The notes under the pieces are model-generated. The model had not been told where the DNA came from. It was given only the letters and a program-made list of their open reading frames with translations, and searched no databases. The position numbers and the translations under genes were made by a program. A DNA stretch of 64,000 bases. Origin: Phycisphaerae bacterium. Its GTDB lineage: Bacteria; Planctomycetota; Phycisphaerae; Phycisphaerales; SM1A02. Positions 1 to 9,000 of the stretch are shown here, piece after piece (the stretch's first letter is position 1; each line of letters begins with the position of its first letter). The DNA lies in assembly GCA_016795035.1 (NCBI GenBank), contig JAEUIT010000003.1, forward strand, positions 115,116-179,115. Direction: 5' to 3'.

Positions 1-893
1 AGCTCGAGCGTGAGGTCCTTCAGCGAGAACTGCTCCATGTCGAAGTTGATGAAGACGCCGTGGCGCTTCGCGGCTTCGAGGATGGGCACGATGCGGACCA
101 TGAGCCCCTTGATCGAGCCTTCGGTGTCGATCGGGTCGACGCGGCTCGAGAGCGAGCTGATCTTGATCGAGACGTTGGTGCGCGGGATCGGTCCGAGGTG
201 GTCGGTCTCGAGCCGAGCGTTCGCGGGCCAGTCGGCGACGGTCTTCGGCAGGTTCTCGATGAGGTCGAGGTACTTCTTCGCGTAGAGGTCGGCCTCATGC
301 TCGCTGACGCACGCCTCGCCTAACAGGTCAACGGAGAAGCAGATCCCTTCCTTCCAGAGCTTCTTGAGTTGGGGTAGGGCGCTTGCGGCGTCGGTGCCCG
401 CGATGAACTTCTCCGCCATGCCGGTGATCTGCGAGGACATGGTCTTCGCCATGAGGCCCTTCGCGAGACCGCCGAGCCCCATGCCGAAGCTGAAGCCGGG
501 CGGCGGCGTGACGCCCGGCTGCGAGAGATAGTCGGTGAGGTGGTCGTAGATCGAGTCCGACGACTTGAGCGTCGGGAAGGCGTCGACGAAGCGGAAAAGC
601 TGGACCTTGAAGGCTTCGTCCTTCATCGACCAGTCCATCAGCTTGTCGGACCAGAACGCGGCCGAGAGGAGGCCGGACTTATTCTTGCGCGAGCGCTCGA
701 GGAACTCGCTGCCCTTCTTGAGGATCGCCGCTTCGAGCGCGGGATCGAGGGTGATCGGTCGGCCTGCGTCGCGCCCGGATGACGGGGGCGCCGAGGCGGA
801 CGACGTTGCAGCCGTTCGCCCGGCGGACGGGGCGGCGGACGGGGTCGGGGCGGGGGCGGACGGCTTCGGCTTCGACTTGGAGAAGAGACCCAT
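1..893 (-). CDS. putA: Proline dehydrogenase domain of a PutA-type enzyme (partial)
   Basis: The reading frame starts with ATG at 893 and runs off the left edge, so only about 297 N-terminal residues are visible. After an Ala/Pro/Ser-rich leader of about 45 residues comes a helical segment and then the start of the PRODH beta/alpha barrel. The stretches FSVDLLGEACVSEHEADLY, NVSIKISSL and FINFDMEQFSLKDLTLE are characteristic of the FAD-dependent proline dehydrogenase part of bifunctional PutA, which oxidises proline to pyrroline-5-carboxylate; the aldehyde dehydrogenase half would lie outside the window. Whether this protein is bifunctional or a stand-alone PRODH cannot be decided here. No clear ribosome binding site precedes the start. 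One copy of the iterated octamer (804-811) encodes part of the leader. The gene is divergent from the hydrolase at 955. Confidence 0.8.
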   Translation of the reverse strand, partial: MGLFSKSKPKPSAPAPTPSAAPSAGRTAATSSASAPPSSGRDAGRPITLDPALEAAILKKGSEFLERSRKNKSGLLSAAFWSDKLMDWSMKDEAFKVQLFRFVDAFPTLKSSDSIYDHLTDYLSQPGVTPPPGFSFGMGLGGLAKGLMAKTMSSQITGMAEKFIAGTDAASALPQLKKLWKEGICFSVDLLGEACVSEHEADLYAKKYLDLIENLPKTVADWPANARLETDHLGPIPRTNVSIKISSLSSRVDPIDTEGSIKGLMVRIVPILEAAKRHGVFINFDMEQFSLKDLTLE

Positions 894-954
894 AGAAGAG
901 CGGCGAGTATAGAGAGTGCGACAAGCGAAAAAGGCCGTCTGCTACGCTCCGATC

Positions 955-1980
955 ATGCGACTCGACGCGACCGTCCGGAGGCTCGCCGAAGGTATCCCGC
1001 ACGCGCGCCCAGGCGTGCGGGGCGACGGTCTCTGGGGAGGGCCTCGGCGAGTCGTCCCGAGCGGTCTCGTGGCCGGTCTCGTCGTCGCGTTGGCGGGCGG
1101 TGCGGGGTGCGCCTCGTTCCTCGCAGGGGAGATCGTTCAGCCGCCGAACGCCGGCAAGTCGGTCGAGGCGGTCAGCGCCGACGATCGCGTCGCCGTCGGG
1201 CTCCTCGATGTCGAGCGCGTTGAACGCGTCGAGGTCGGGCCGCCGGCCGCGGAGATCGCGTGCTGGGTGCTCGAGCCGACCGACGGCGCGCCGCCGCGCG
1301 GCACCGTCTTCGTCCTGCATGGCTTTGGCGACGGTCCGTTCTGGATGCTCGGGAAGGGACGCGCGCTCGCCCACGCCGGCTATCGCGCGATCGTCGTCGC
1401 GCTCCGCGGCTACGCCGGTTCGACCGGCGACGTGCGCACGTTCACCGCGATCGAGCGCTGCGACTGCACGCAGGTGCTCGACGAGCTCCTTGCCCGCGGC
1501 GTCGCGGTCCCGCCGATCGGCGTGTGGGGCATGTCGTACGGCGCGTCGACCGCGATCGCCTGGGCGGGCGAAGATCCGCGCATCGACGCCGTGGTCGCCG
1601 TTGCAGGCTTCAGCTCGATGCGCGAGATCACGCCGCACTTCGTGCGCACGATCGCGGCGCCCCTCACGATCGGCATCGACGACGCCGCGTTCGACGCGCT
1701 CGTCCTCGACGCCGCGACGCGCGGCGGATTCGAGCTCGACGCCGCGGACGTGACCGGCGCGATGGCGAAGACCGACGCCGCGGTCCTCATCATGCACGGC
1801 GAGTGGGATCTGTTAGTTCCGCCCGAGCACGGCGAGCGGCTCGCGGGCGCCGGCAACGCGAAGACGGAGTTCGTGCGTTTGCCGGCCCGCGGACACGTCG
1901 GCGCGTGGATGGATGTCGATGGCCGCGCGAAGGCGGAAGGGCTCGCGTGGCTCGAGCGGTGGATGCGGCAGAGGAAGTAA
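955..1980 (+). CDS. Alpha/beta hydrolase, predicted lipoprotein
   Basis: A 341-residue protein with the alpha/beta-hydrolase pattern: an oxyanion-side FVLHGFGDG, the nucleophile elbow GMSYGAS (G-x-S-x-G), an acid candidate in IMHGEWDLLVPPEH and a C-terminal ARGHVGAW histidine. The order and spacing fit a complete catalytic triad. The N-terminus has an Arg-rich stretch and then a hydrophobic run ending in a lipobox (LAGGAGC), so the enzyme is probably anchored outside the inner membrane. The substrate is unknown; the family includes esterases and peptidases. I chose ATG 955; a GTG at 916 in the same frame would add 13 residues. Heptamer repeats begin directly at the stop codon. Confidence 0.85.
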   Translation: MRLDATVRRLAEGIPHARPGVRGDGLWGGPRRVVPSGLVAGLVVALAGGAGCASFLAGEIVQPPNAGKSVEAVSADDRVAVGLLDVERVERVEVGPPAAEIACWVLEPTDGAPPRGTVFVLHGFGDGPFWMLGKGRALAHAGYRAIVVALRGYAGSTGDVRTFTAIERCDCTQVLDELLARGVAVPPIGVWGMSYGASTAIAWAGEDPRIDAVVAVAGFSSMREITPHFVRTIAAPLTIGIDDAAFDALVLDAATRGGFELDAADVTGAMAKTDAAVLIMHGEWDLLVPPEHGERLAGAGNAKTEFVRLPARGHVGAWMDVDGRAKAEGLAWLERWMRQRK

Positions 1981-2096
1981 GGATTCAGGAGTCAGGAGTC
2001 AGGAGTCAGTGGGGGAAATGCAAAGAGAGCTTCGAGGTTTCGGTGCATGCACCCTGAACCCTCAACCCTGAACCCTCAACCCTCAACCCTTTCCAC
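1981..2096. repeat. Heptamer-armed dispersed element, locus A
   Basis: The left arm is GGAGTCA repeated about three times (1986-2009). A core of about 40 bp follows (to about 2050). The right arm has about six heptamers of the CCCTGAA/CCCTCAA type (2050-2092). The two arms are imperfect inverted complements (GGAGTCA against TGAACCC), so the single strand could fold into a long mismatched hairpin. The element fills the entire gap between the hydrolase stop and the stop of the convergent glycosyltransferase. Related elements occur at 36668, 42602 and 59062. Confidence 0.75.
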
Positions 2097-3629
2097 TCAC
2101 TTCTTCCCCGACCTCATCGCCGCCTCGTACGACTGGATGCAGCGCGTCGCGGCGCCGTCCCAGGTGATGCCGCGCACTTCGAACATGCTGCCTTCGCGGA
2201 GCGCCCGCGAGAGCGGGGGATGGCGAAGGACGGCCACGATCTTGTTCGCCATGTCTTCGATATCCCAGAAGTCGACCTTGAGCGCATGCATCAGCACTTC
2301 GCTCACGCCGCTCGACTTTGAGATGAGGACGGGCACGTTGTGCGAGATCGCCTCGAGCGGCGCGATGCCGAACGGCTCGCTCACGCTCGGCATCACGTAG
2401 AGATCGGCGAGCGCGAACACGCGCGCGATGTCCTTGCCGCGGAGGAAGCCGGTGAAGAGCACCTTGTGGCCGATGCCGAGCTGCGCGGCCATCTCGATCA
2501 TGCGCGCGGCCTGGTCGCCCGAGCCTGCAACGACGAACTTCACGTCGCTCATGACTTCGAGCACGCGCTTCGCGGCCATCACGAAGTACTCGGGACCCTT
2601 CTGCAGCGTGATGCGGCCGAAATACAGCACGATCTTGTCGCGCGTGTGAATCGGCTGGATGCCGTAGTCGTGCGGATCGAGGTCGACGCCGTTGTAGACG
2701 ACGTCGATCTTGTTCGGGTTCACGCCGTAGCGGTTCACGCAGACGTTCTTCGTCAGCATGCTGACCGCGATGATCCGCGCCGCGCCCCACATGCCGCGAC
2801 GCTCGATCGAGTAGACCTGCTGGTTCGGATGCTCGCCGGAACGGTCGAACTCGGTCGAGTGGACGTGGACGATGAGCGGCTTGCCCGTCAGCTTCGACAG
2901 CGCGAGCCCGGCGGGATAGGTGAGCCAGTCGTGGGCGTGAATGACGTCGAACTCGCGGTCGCGGCAGGCATCGACCGCAAAGCGCGCGTAACGGTCGGCG
3001 GCGCCGATGAGATCGCCGCCGTAGTCGGCGATGCCCTCGCGCGAGGCGTGGTCGCCGCCCGTCGGACCCGCCTCCGGCAACGCGGAGAGGAGCGCGGCGT
3101 CGACGTCGGAGACGGAGCGCCCGCCGAACGCGCCGGCTGCAACGAGGAATTTCAGCCGTTCGACGGTGATGCCGCCGTCCTCGCGGATGCGTTCGATGAG
3201 CTGTCGGGTGGTCGGCGAGAGTTCGGTCTTCGTCCGATCGCCGTACACCGAGGGATAGGTGCCTGCGATGCTCACGAAGTCCACGCTCGTGTGCGAGCGC
3301 TCGGACTCCCGCGCGGGCAGGAGGCGCTCGACCGCCTCTTCGACGGTGGTCGTGATCGGCCCTTCCGGCGTCTCGATGACGAAGTGCTGCGCCCGCGGCG
3401 GCGGGGGCGGCGCGGGTCTCGGCGTTGCAGCCGCGCGGGAGGCGGCGCGGGGGCTCACGAGGTCGACGTGCGACGCGTGCGTCTCCTCGACCGACTTCGG
3501 AAGGACGAACGTGACCTTCACGCCGGCCCGATCGAGCGCCTTCGTGAGGCCGTAGCAGGCCGTGCCGAGCCCGCCCGTGATGAACGGGGGAAACTCCCAG
3601 CCGAGCATGAGAACGCGCGGGGGTCGCAT
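2097..3629 (-). CDS. GT4-type glycosyltransferase, glycogen-synthase-like
   Basis: A 510-residue two-Rossmann-fold (GT-B) enzyme. The N-terminus (MLGWEFPPFITGGLGTACYG) holds the glycine-rich nucleotide-sugar loop of starch/glycogen-synthase-like enzymes. The middle has FDVIHAHDWLTYPAG and IVHVHSTEFDRSG. The C-terminal donor-binding domain shows YNGVD, YFGRITLQKGPEYFV and the E-x7-E region MPSVSEPFGIAPLEAI. About 100 extra residues (roughly 55-170), including a Pro/Arg-rich linker, separate the N-terminal beta strands from the HAHDW segment. It probably transfers glucosyl units in glycogen or another alpha-glucan, but acceptor and donor are inferred. A gene at 3634-4140 lies 4 bases upstream in the same direction, so the two are probably co-transcribed. 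Confidence 0.85.
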   Translation of the reverse strand: MRPPRVLMLGWEFPPFITGGLGTACYGLTKALDRAGVKVTFVLPKSVEETHASHVDLVSPRAASRAAATPRPAPPPPPRAQHFVIETPEGPITTTVEEAVERLLPARESERSHTSVDFVSIAGTYPSVYGDRTKTELSPTTRQLIERIREDGGITVERLKFLVAAGAFGGRSVSDVDAALLSALPEAGPTGGDHASREGIADYGGDLIGAADRYARFAVDACRDREFDVIHAHDWLTYPAGLALSKLTGKPLIVHVHSTEFDRSGEHPNQQVYSIERRGMWGAARIIAVSMLTKNVCVNRYGVNPNKIDVVYNGVDLDPHDYGIQPIHTRDKIVLYFGRITLQKGPEYFVMAAKRVLEVMSDVKFVVAGSGDQAARMIEMAAQLGIGHKVLFTGFLRGKDIARVFALADLYVMPSVSEPFGIAPLEAISHNVPVLISKSSGVSEVLMHALKVDFWDIEDMANKIVAVLRHPPLSRALREGSMFEVRGITWDGAATRCIQSYEAAMRSGKK

Positions 3630-3633
3630 CAGG

Positions 3634-4140
3634 TCACTCGTCCTCGTCGCCGCCGGCCATGTCGCCGAGCTGGCGGAATGCGGCCTCGTAGGCGTGGAGG
3701 AAGCGGCTCGCGACCGTTACGGCGCCGGCACCCTCGCCGCGGGCGAGAAGGGCGTCGATCGGAATCTGGTTCTCGAACGTGTAGAGCTTCTCTTCGGAAC
3801 GGAAGTGCTTGATCGCGGGCATCGCGCCGTCGCGGGCGACGTCGTGGCCGAGTTCGACGAGCTCTTCCTCGACGAGTTCCTCGATCGGATCGCCGTAGTG
3901 CATCAAGTCGGTTTCGATCGATTCCGACAGCCAGCGATCCGCGGTCGCGAGGCGCACCATCCACGCACCATTCGGTCCGTCGGCAGCGACCGTGTACCAG
4001 GCGTCCGCGGCGGCGTCCTTCGCCTTGCAGCGGAGTGCGTTTCCGTCGACCTGCACCGACTCGAAAGCGCCCCGCGCGGTGGCGTCGGCGGCAAGGTCTC
4101 GGAGGAACTGCGCGGCGGAGATGTTGGCGGAAGCGGTCAC
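3634..4140 (-). CDS. Uncharacterised 168-residue protein upstream of the glycosyltransferase
   Basis: I do not recognise this family with confidence. From a GTG at 4140 it is a soluble, acidic alpha/beta protein of 168 residues with no signal peptide. It has a central WMVRLATADRWLSESIE stretch, a Glu-rich helix (EELVEEELVELGHDV) and FRSEEKLYTFENQIPID. It ends in an acidic tail (GGDEDE). General shape and size resemble YbjN/CesT-like chaperone folds, but that is only a guess. The frame stays open upstream into GC-rich non-coding DNA, so the start is chosen on the first plausible initiation codon before the conserved-looking core. Only 4 bases separate it from the glycosyltransferase, which suggests a shared role in glycan synthesis. 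Confidence 0.6.
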   Translation of the reverse strand: MTASANISAAQFLRDLAADATARGAFESVQVDGNALRCKAKDAAADAWYTVAADGPNGAWMVRLATADRWLSESIETDLMHYGDPIEELVEEELVELGHDVARDGAMPAIKHFRSEEKLYTFENQIPIDALLARGEGAGAVTVASRFLHAYEAAFRQLGDMAGGDEDE

Positions 4141-4628
4141 GTCAGATGTCGGGAAGAAAGGCGATGACGGTCCACGAGGTGGATGAGTCCAGGGTTTCGC
4201 GAACGCGAACGTGCGCACGAATGCACGCGCGGGCTCAGGGGAGGCGGCGCCGGCCGAAGCGGAGAGGGCCGCGACCGGTTTGAGGGAGGGCGAGACGCCG
4301 TCCGTCGCATCGACCGACCGATTCCTCGCACGCGAACGGCGATGCCCGCCGCGGGGCCCACAGCGGGGCCCGGTCCAGGCACCAGTCGAGCCTCGACCCT
4401 CGTAGCGCAGGGCGGCGACCCCAGTCGCTTCAGCCCTCCGCCTCGAAGGAACGGCGTTCCTCCGAAGGGGCGGGGATCGTACCCGAATGCGGGTGTCCCG
4501 GAGCCCGTCGTGACGACCGCCGATCGCAATCGGCGGAAGGGTGGCGCCGGCATGGACGCACGCCCGAGGCGAGCGAAGAAACCGCCGAGGCCGAGGCCAC
4601 GCGACGCCGAGAGAGGGCGGGCGAGTGC
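4141..4628. other. Intergenic GC-rich stretch without a recognised gene
   Basis: All frames are open for long distances because stop codons are rare at this composition, but no frame gives a recognisable protein. One hairpin is visible, CCGCCGAT (4517-4524), loop CGCA, ATCGGCGG (4529-4536). The stretch leads from the start of the small gene at 4140 to the tandem array. Confidence 0.5.
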
Positions 4629-4629
4629 T

Positions 4630-5025
4630 TGGCCGGGTGGCGCAGTGGCGTGGCCAGTGCGCGGTGCGGGGCGCAGTGGTGTGGCCAGTGCGCGGGGGGC
4701 GCAGTGGTGTGGCCAGTGCGCGGGGGGCGCAGTGGTGTGGCCAGAGCGCGGGGGCGCAGTGGTCTGGCCAGTGCGCGGGGGGCGCAGTGGTGTGGCCAGT
4801 GCGCGGTGCGGGGCGCAGTGGTGTGGCCAGTGCGTGGGGGCACAGTGGTCTGGCCAATGCGGTGGGCCACAGCCGGACGGGCTGTAGCAGGGCGGCGCAG
4901 TGGTCTGGCCAGTGCGCGGGGGCGCAGTGGTGTGGCCAGTGCGCGGTGGGGCGCAGTGGTCTGACCAGTGCGGGGCGCGCAGTGGTCTGGCCAATGCGGT
5001 GGGCCACAGCCGAACGGGCTGTAGC
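4630..5025. repeat. Twelve-copy tandem array abutting prmC
   Basis: The unit is about 27-33 bp around GCGCAGTGGTNTGGCCAGTG, present twelve times with small differences (GTGT/GTCT, CCAGTG/CCAATG) and short G-rich joints of variable length. Most units can form a small imperfect hairpin (GCGCA...TGCGC with TGG/CCA inside). A longer second-order unit ending in GGGCCACAGCCG, R, ACGGGCTGTAGCA occurs twice, at about 4850-4893 and 4982-5026; its second copy runs directly into the prmC start codon. Copies are adjacent with no unique spacers. Confidence 0.85.
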
Positions 5026-6057
5026 ATGCGTCCGATGTCGACACCCGCACCTTCCGACGCCGGATCCGGTGGAGTCTCGTCCGCCGAGCCGTGGACGGTG
5101 CGGCGTCTCCTCGCCTGGATCGAGCCCCACTTGGCGGCGCGGGGCGTCGAAAGCCCGCGGCTCTCGGCGGAGATCCTGCTCGCGCACGTCCTGGATCGCG
5201 ACCGGGTGCGGCTCTATATGGACGTCGCCTACGAGCCGAGCGCCCGCGAGCGCGACGCGCTACGCGAACTCGTGACGCGGGCGTCGAAGCATGAGCCGAT
5301 TCAGTACCTCGTCGGCGCGTGGAGCTTCTACGGTCGCCGCTTCGAACTCTCGCGGGCGACGCTCATTCCTCGCCCCGCCACCGAGACGTTGGTCGAGACC
5401 GCCGTCACGTGGTGGCGCGAGCGCCGCGCGGGCGGATCGCTGACGATGGCCGACATCGGGACAGGGACCGGCGCGATTGCGGTGTCGATCGTGGCAGAGA
5501 TCCTCGCGGCGCGGCGGGGGAAGGCGGGACTCCGCGGGTGTCGTCCGCTCGGACAGACCGAGCGCGACGCGGGTGCGGTCGTCGACACAACCGACGTTCG
5601 TTGCCTCGCCACCGATCTTGTGCCGGACGCGCTCGACGTCGCCCGGCGAAACGCGGCGGCCCATGGTGTTGCCGCGAACATGGAGTGGCGTGCGGGCTCG
5701 CTCTTCGAGCCCTTCCACCAGACGCCGGTCCTCCAACGCGGGAGCCTCGATCTCCTCGTTTCCAATCCGCCCTACATCTCCGACGCCGAGTGGAACGACG
5801 TCGAGCCGAATGTCCGCGACTACGAGCCGTCGACCGCGCTTCGCGCCGGTCGCGATGGCCTCGACGTCATTCGCCCGTTGTTGGCGGAGGCCCCGGACTG
5901 GCTTACCTCCGGCGGCCTACTTCTGGTTGAGATCGCGGCCAGCCAGCGCGACGCGGTCCTCGCCCTCCTCGCCGGTCGTTCGAGCGACTGGCGCGACGCC
6001 ACCGTCCTCAAGGACCTCGACGGCCATTGGCGCGTCCTCCGAGCCGAACGACGGTAA
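5026..6057 (+). CDS. prmC: Release factor glutamine N5-methyltransferase
   Basis: PrmC/HemK methylates the GGQ glutamine of peptide chain release factors using S-adenosylmethionine. The 343-residue product has the N-terminal helical domain (WTVRRLLAWIEPHLAARGV), the PIQYLVG linker, the SAM-binding motif ADIGTGTGAIAVS, the acidic loop ATDLVPDALDVARRNA, and the catalytic NPPY motif in LLVSNPPYISDAEW. Between the glycine motif and the acidic loop there is a segment longer by roughly 25 residues than I would expect (around RRGKAGLRGCRPLGQTERD). I used ATG 5026, which directly follows the second-order tandem repeat; ATG 5035 is an alternative. The 3' end overlaps the convergent kinase gene by 141 bp. 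Confidence 0.9.
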   Translation: MRPMSTPAPSDAGSGGVSSAEPWTVRRLLAWIEPHLAARGVESPRLSAEILLAHVLDRDRVRLYMDVAYEPSARERDALRELVTRASKHEPIQYLVGAWSFYGRRFELSRATLIPRPATETLVETAVTWWRERRAGGSLTMADIGTGTGAIAVSIVAEILAARRGKAGLRGCRPLGQTERDAGAVVDTTDVRCLATDLVPDALDVARRNAAAHGVAANMEWRAGSLFEPFHQTPVLQRGSLDLLVSNPPYISDAEWNDVEPNVRDYEPSTALRAGRDGLDVIRPLLAEAPDWLTSGGLLLVEIAASQRDAVLALLAGRSSDWRDATVLKDLDGHWRVLRAERR

Positions 6058-9000
6058 GTGCACCTCACGCGGCGGCTCGCCGGGCTTGAGGCGAAGCAAC
6101 TCCCCACGCGCGAGCGGAATCACGATCTCACCGGAGGGGCGGAGGATGGTGAGGCCGCCGACCGGTTCTGCCGCGGTGACCACCGTTCCTGTGGTCTCTA
6201 GGCTATCAACGTGAACGAAGGTGATCGATCCCGATCTAGACATCAGCGCGAGAACATTCCCGTCAGGGCTCACCTCTAGATCAAGCGCGCCGTCCGCTAT
6301 TCGACGCGGATTCGAAGCGGGCGGTGCGCCACCACCTTCGTTGATCAGTCTAAGCACCCCCGAAGTGTCGAGCACGCACCAAGTCCGCTTTGCCTCGGCA
6401 TAAGCGCCAAGAAGCGGCTGATAGTGATCTTCTCTCACCGCAGTACTCGCCACCGTACCGCTGCGGACATCGACTGTTGCTGCAACGACACTTTGCCCCC
6501 CAAGGAAAACTGTGATGCGCCCATCGCAAGTTAAACCGAGCCGATTTGAATATCGAGGCGATACCCTTGTTGGTCGGTCGAGCATGACCGACCAATATTC
6601 AGAGCTAGACTCAATCGAGCTGACTGTGAGTCTTCCGTTCGTATTGAGTGTTACCAACCTTGAAGCGTCGACGAACATCATCGAGAGGCAATCGTCGGCG
6701 AAGTGCCCAATCCTCCTAGCCTTTCCATCCTCCGTATCAAGAACCCAAGAGCAGTCGTCGGCAAATCCAAGAGCAACATGTCGCCCATCCGCGGAGATTG
6801 CTATGCAGGCTGGAGCAACGCCGGGCGCAACGAACTGCGTTCTACCTTCTGGTTCATCTGCGAGTCCAGCTGTGACAATACCGCTGTCATTGCTGGACGC
6901 AAAAAATCTCGCGTCGGCCGAGACGCCCACAACTCTGTAGTTTGGGCTTGCTGGTTGTCTTTGCTGAGGGGACCGGTGATCGATTGACTCCCAGTACCGA
7001 ACGACGCGGTCGTACCCACCGGAGGCTACGGCCCCGCCGTCTCGGGAGATTGCAACGAACGACACTGGACCGGCATGAGCCGAAACGCGAATTCGTTCAA
7101 CAAGAGCAGGCCAATCCGCAACTATTACCTCACCCTTGCTAGTACCAAGGGCAATCCGCGTCGCGCCCGACGAAACAGCGGCCCTGTCAGCAGAAAGGGC
7201 AGGCAACTTCAACGTTGACGTGAGCCCACTGCGCCAGACAATCGGTCCGTTTGTCGCAGTAAGAAGCAGCATCTCGGAGACTCCAAGCCATCGGGCGTCA
7301 AGGACTCCGCCGAAACCAGCCGCTATCTGATTCTCCGGTCCGATGCCGTGGACTCTGACGGTGCCATTTCGTCTTGAGATAGATGCGGGCGTTCCGTCAA
7401 ACTCAGATAGGCGTAATGTCCAGGGATCAGGAACTTCCACGATCTCAATTCTTTTCCGAATGCGGGAATCGTCTGCTCCGATCTCCTCCAAGCGATCGTT
7501 CGACACTACCCAGAACGAGTCGTCGCCGACAAATGCGGATGCCGCTGAAACGCTGTAGCCGTGGGTGCAATTTGCTTCTCGATCGACTACGAAAGCGCGA
7601 CCGAGATCATCGACGGCGAGAAAGGAGTTGGCAAGTTCCACAATTTCTCGAATAGGCGCGTCAGACACCCAAGCATACTTTGGATTACTTCTAAGTTCCG
7701 TTGAATGGAAGGAAACTCGCCCCAGTTCGTCACCGACGACAATTTGAGACCCAGTTTCGGGCATGCAGGCCGCAGTCGGTACGCAATCGAGGGAGAAAGT
7801 CCTAGGGCCCTTGGCTGCGAGGCCGCATAGGACTTGGAAGTCCCATGCCCGATGCTCTGCAGGAATGTCGCGAAGAAGTGACTCGCCGGCACCCCATTTC
7901 AAGGAACCGGTAGAGAGTGTTCGGCAGGCATCCGCCATCGCGAGCCTGTACGCGGTAGAAGACGACTCGCCCTCCTTGGCACTCGTAGTTCTTTGGGGAG
8001 AACCCAGCAACATGGCCAAGTAAACTAGTGAGCCGACCGCTAGCGCTGCGGTCGCGGGCCACTTGGCAGATACGAACAGATGGCTCCCCCGAGCCACGAG
8101 GCTAGGTAAGCCTTGCCCCTGCAGTTCTCTCCCGTCGATCCATCGTTCAAGATCCAGACGGAGCTCGCGAACGGATTGATAACGCTCCTCTGGGGAGTGA
8201 GCCAATGCCCGCTTTAGAATTTGAAATGCGGGGCGCGGTCGGTGACGAATCGTTCTCCGTAGGTCATCCGAGCTCGGCGGCAAATCCTGCTCTGACTTGG
8301 GACGACGACCGGTCCAAAGTTCTGCAAGTACGATCCCGAGAGAATATATGTCGCTGCGCAGGTCCGGCAGACTCGATCTGTCGCGGATCGATTCGGGGGC
8401 TGCGTACTCGACTGTGCCATACCAGCTGGAGGTAAGTGGTGAACTGGATGGAGAGGAAGCGGCCCGAGCAATTCCGAAATCGATCACCTTCACTTCGCCG
8501 TCCTTCGAAACAAGGACATTCGAGGGCTTGATGTCACAGTGAACGATCCCCCGATGATGGGCCAGTTCGATCGCGCCCAAGCAGTGAAGGAACAACCTGG
8601 CTCGTTCTACGGCAGAGAGTTGTCGCTCATCCGAATATTTCAGAATGTCTCTTGCGCCAGGAACGTAGTCCATGGCTATGTAGGCGAGCTCACCTCCGTC
8701 AGGTGCCGTGGTGATGCCAGAACTGAGGACTCGAGCGATGTTCGGATGATCAAGCGTCGCGAGAGTCTGGGCCTCAATCTCGAATCTTCGAAGGCTAGAA
8801 GCCGTATTGCAGTTTGGAGGCAATATCTTGACGGCGACTTCCCGCAACGGTGATCGCTGCTCTGCGAGATACACGACCCCCATCCCGCCGACTGCAAGCG
8901 GTCGCTTGAGCACGAACTCGCCGAGCAAAGTGCCCTCGGGGAGGTCTAGGTTTGCGTCAGTCCGGTCCGTCTCCGCTACGGCGACGTGGAGCAGATGAAA

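Noticed and set aside
4630..5025. CRISPR array
   Set aside because: Units are contiguous with short G-rich joints, there are no unique spacers of constant length and no cas genes nearby.
4137..5187. Open frames through the tandem array giving repeated WPVRGGRSGVASA- or HWPDHC-like peptides
   Set aside because: All six frames are open because the unit lacks stop codons; unit length varies and is not a multiple of three, so no frame is maintained as a repeat protein.
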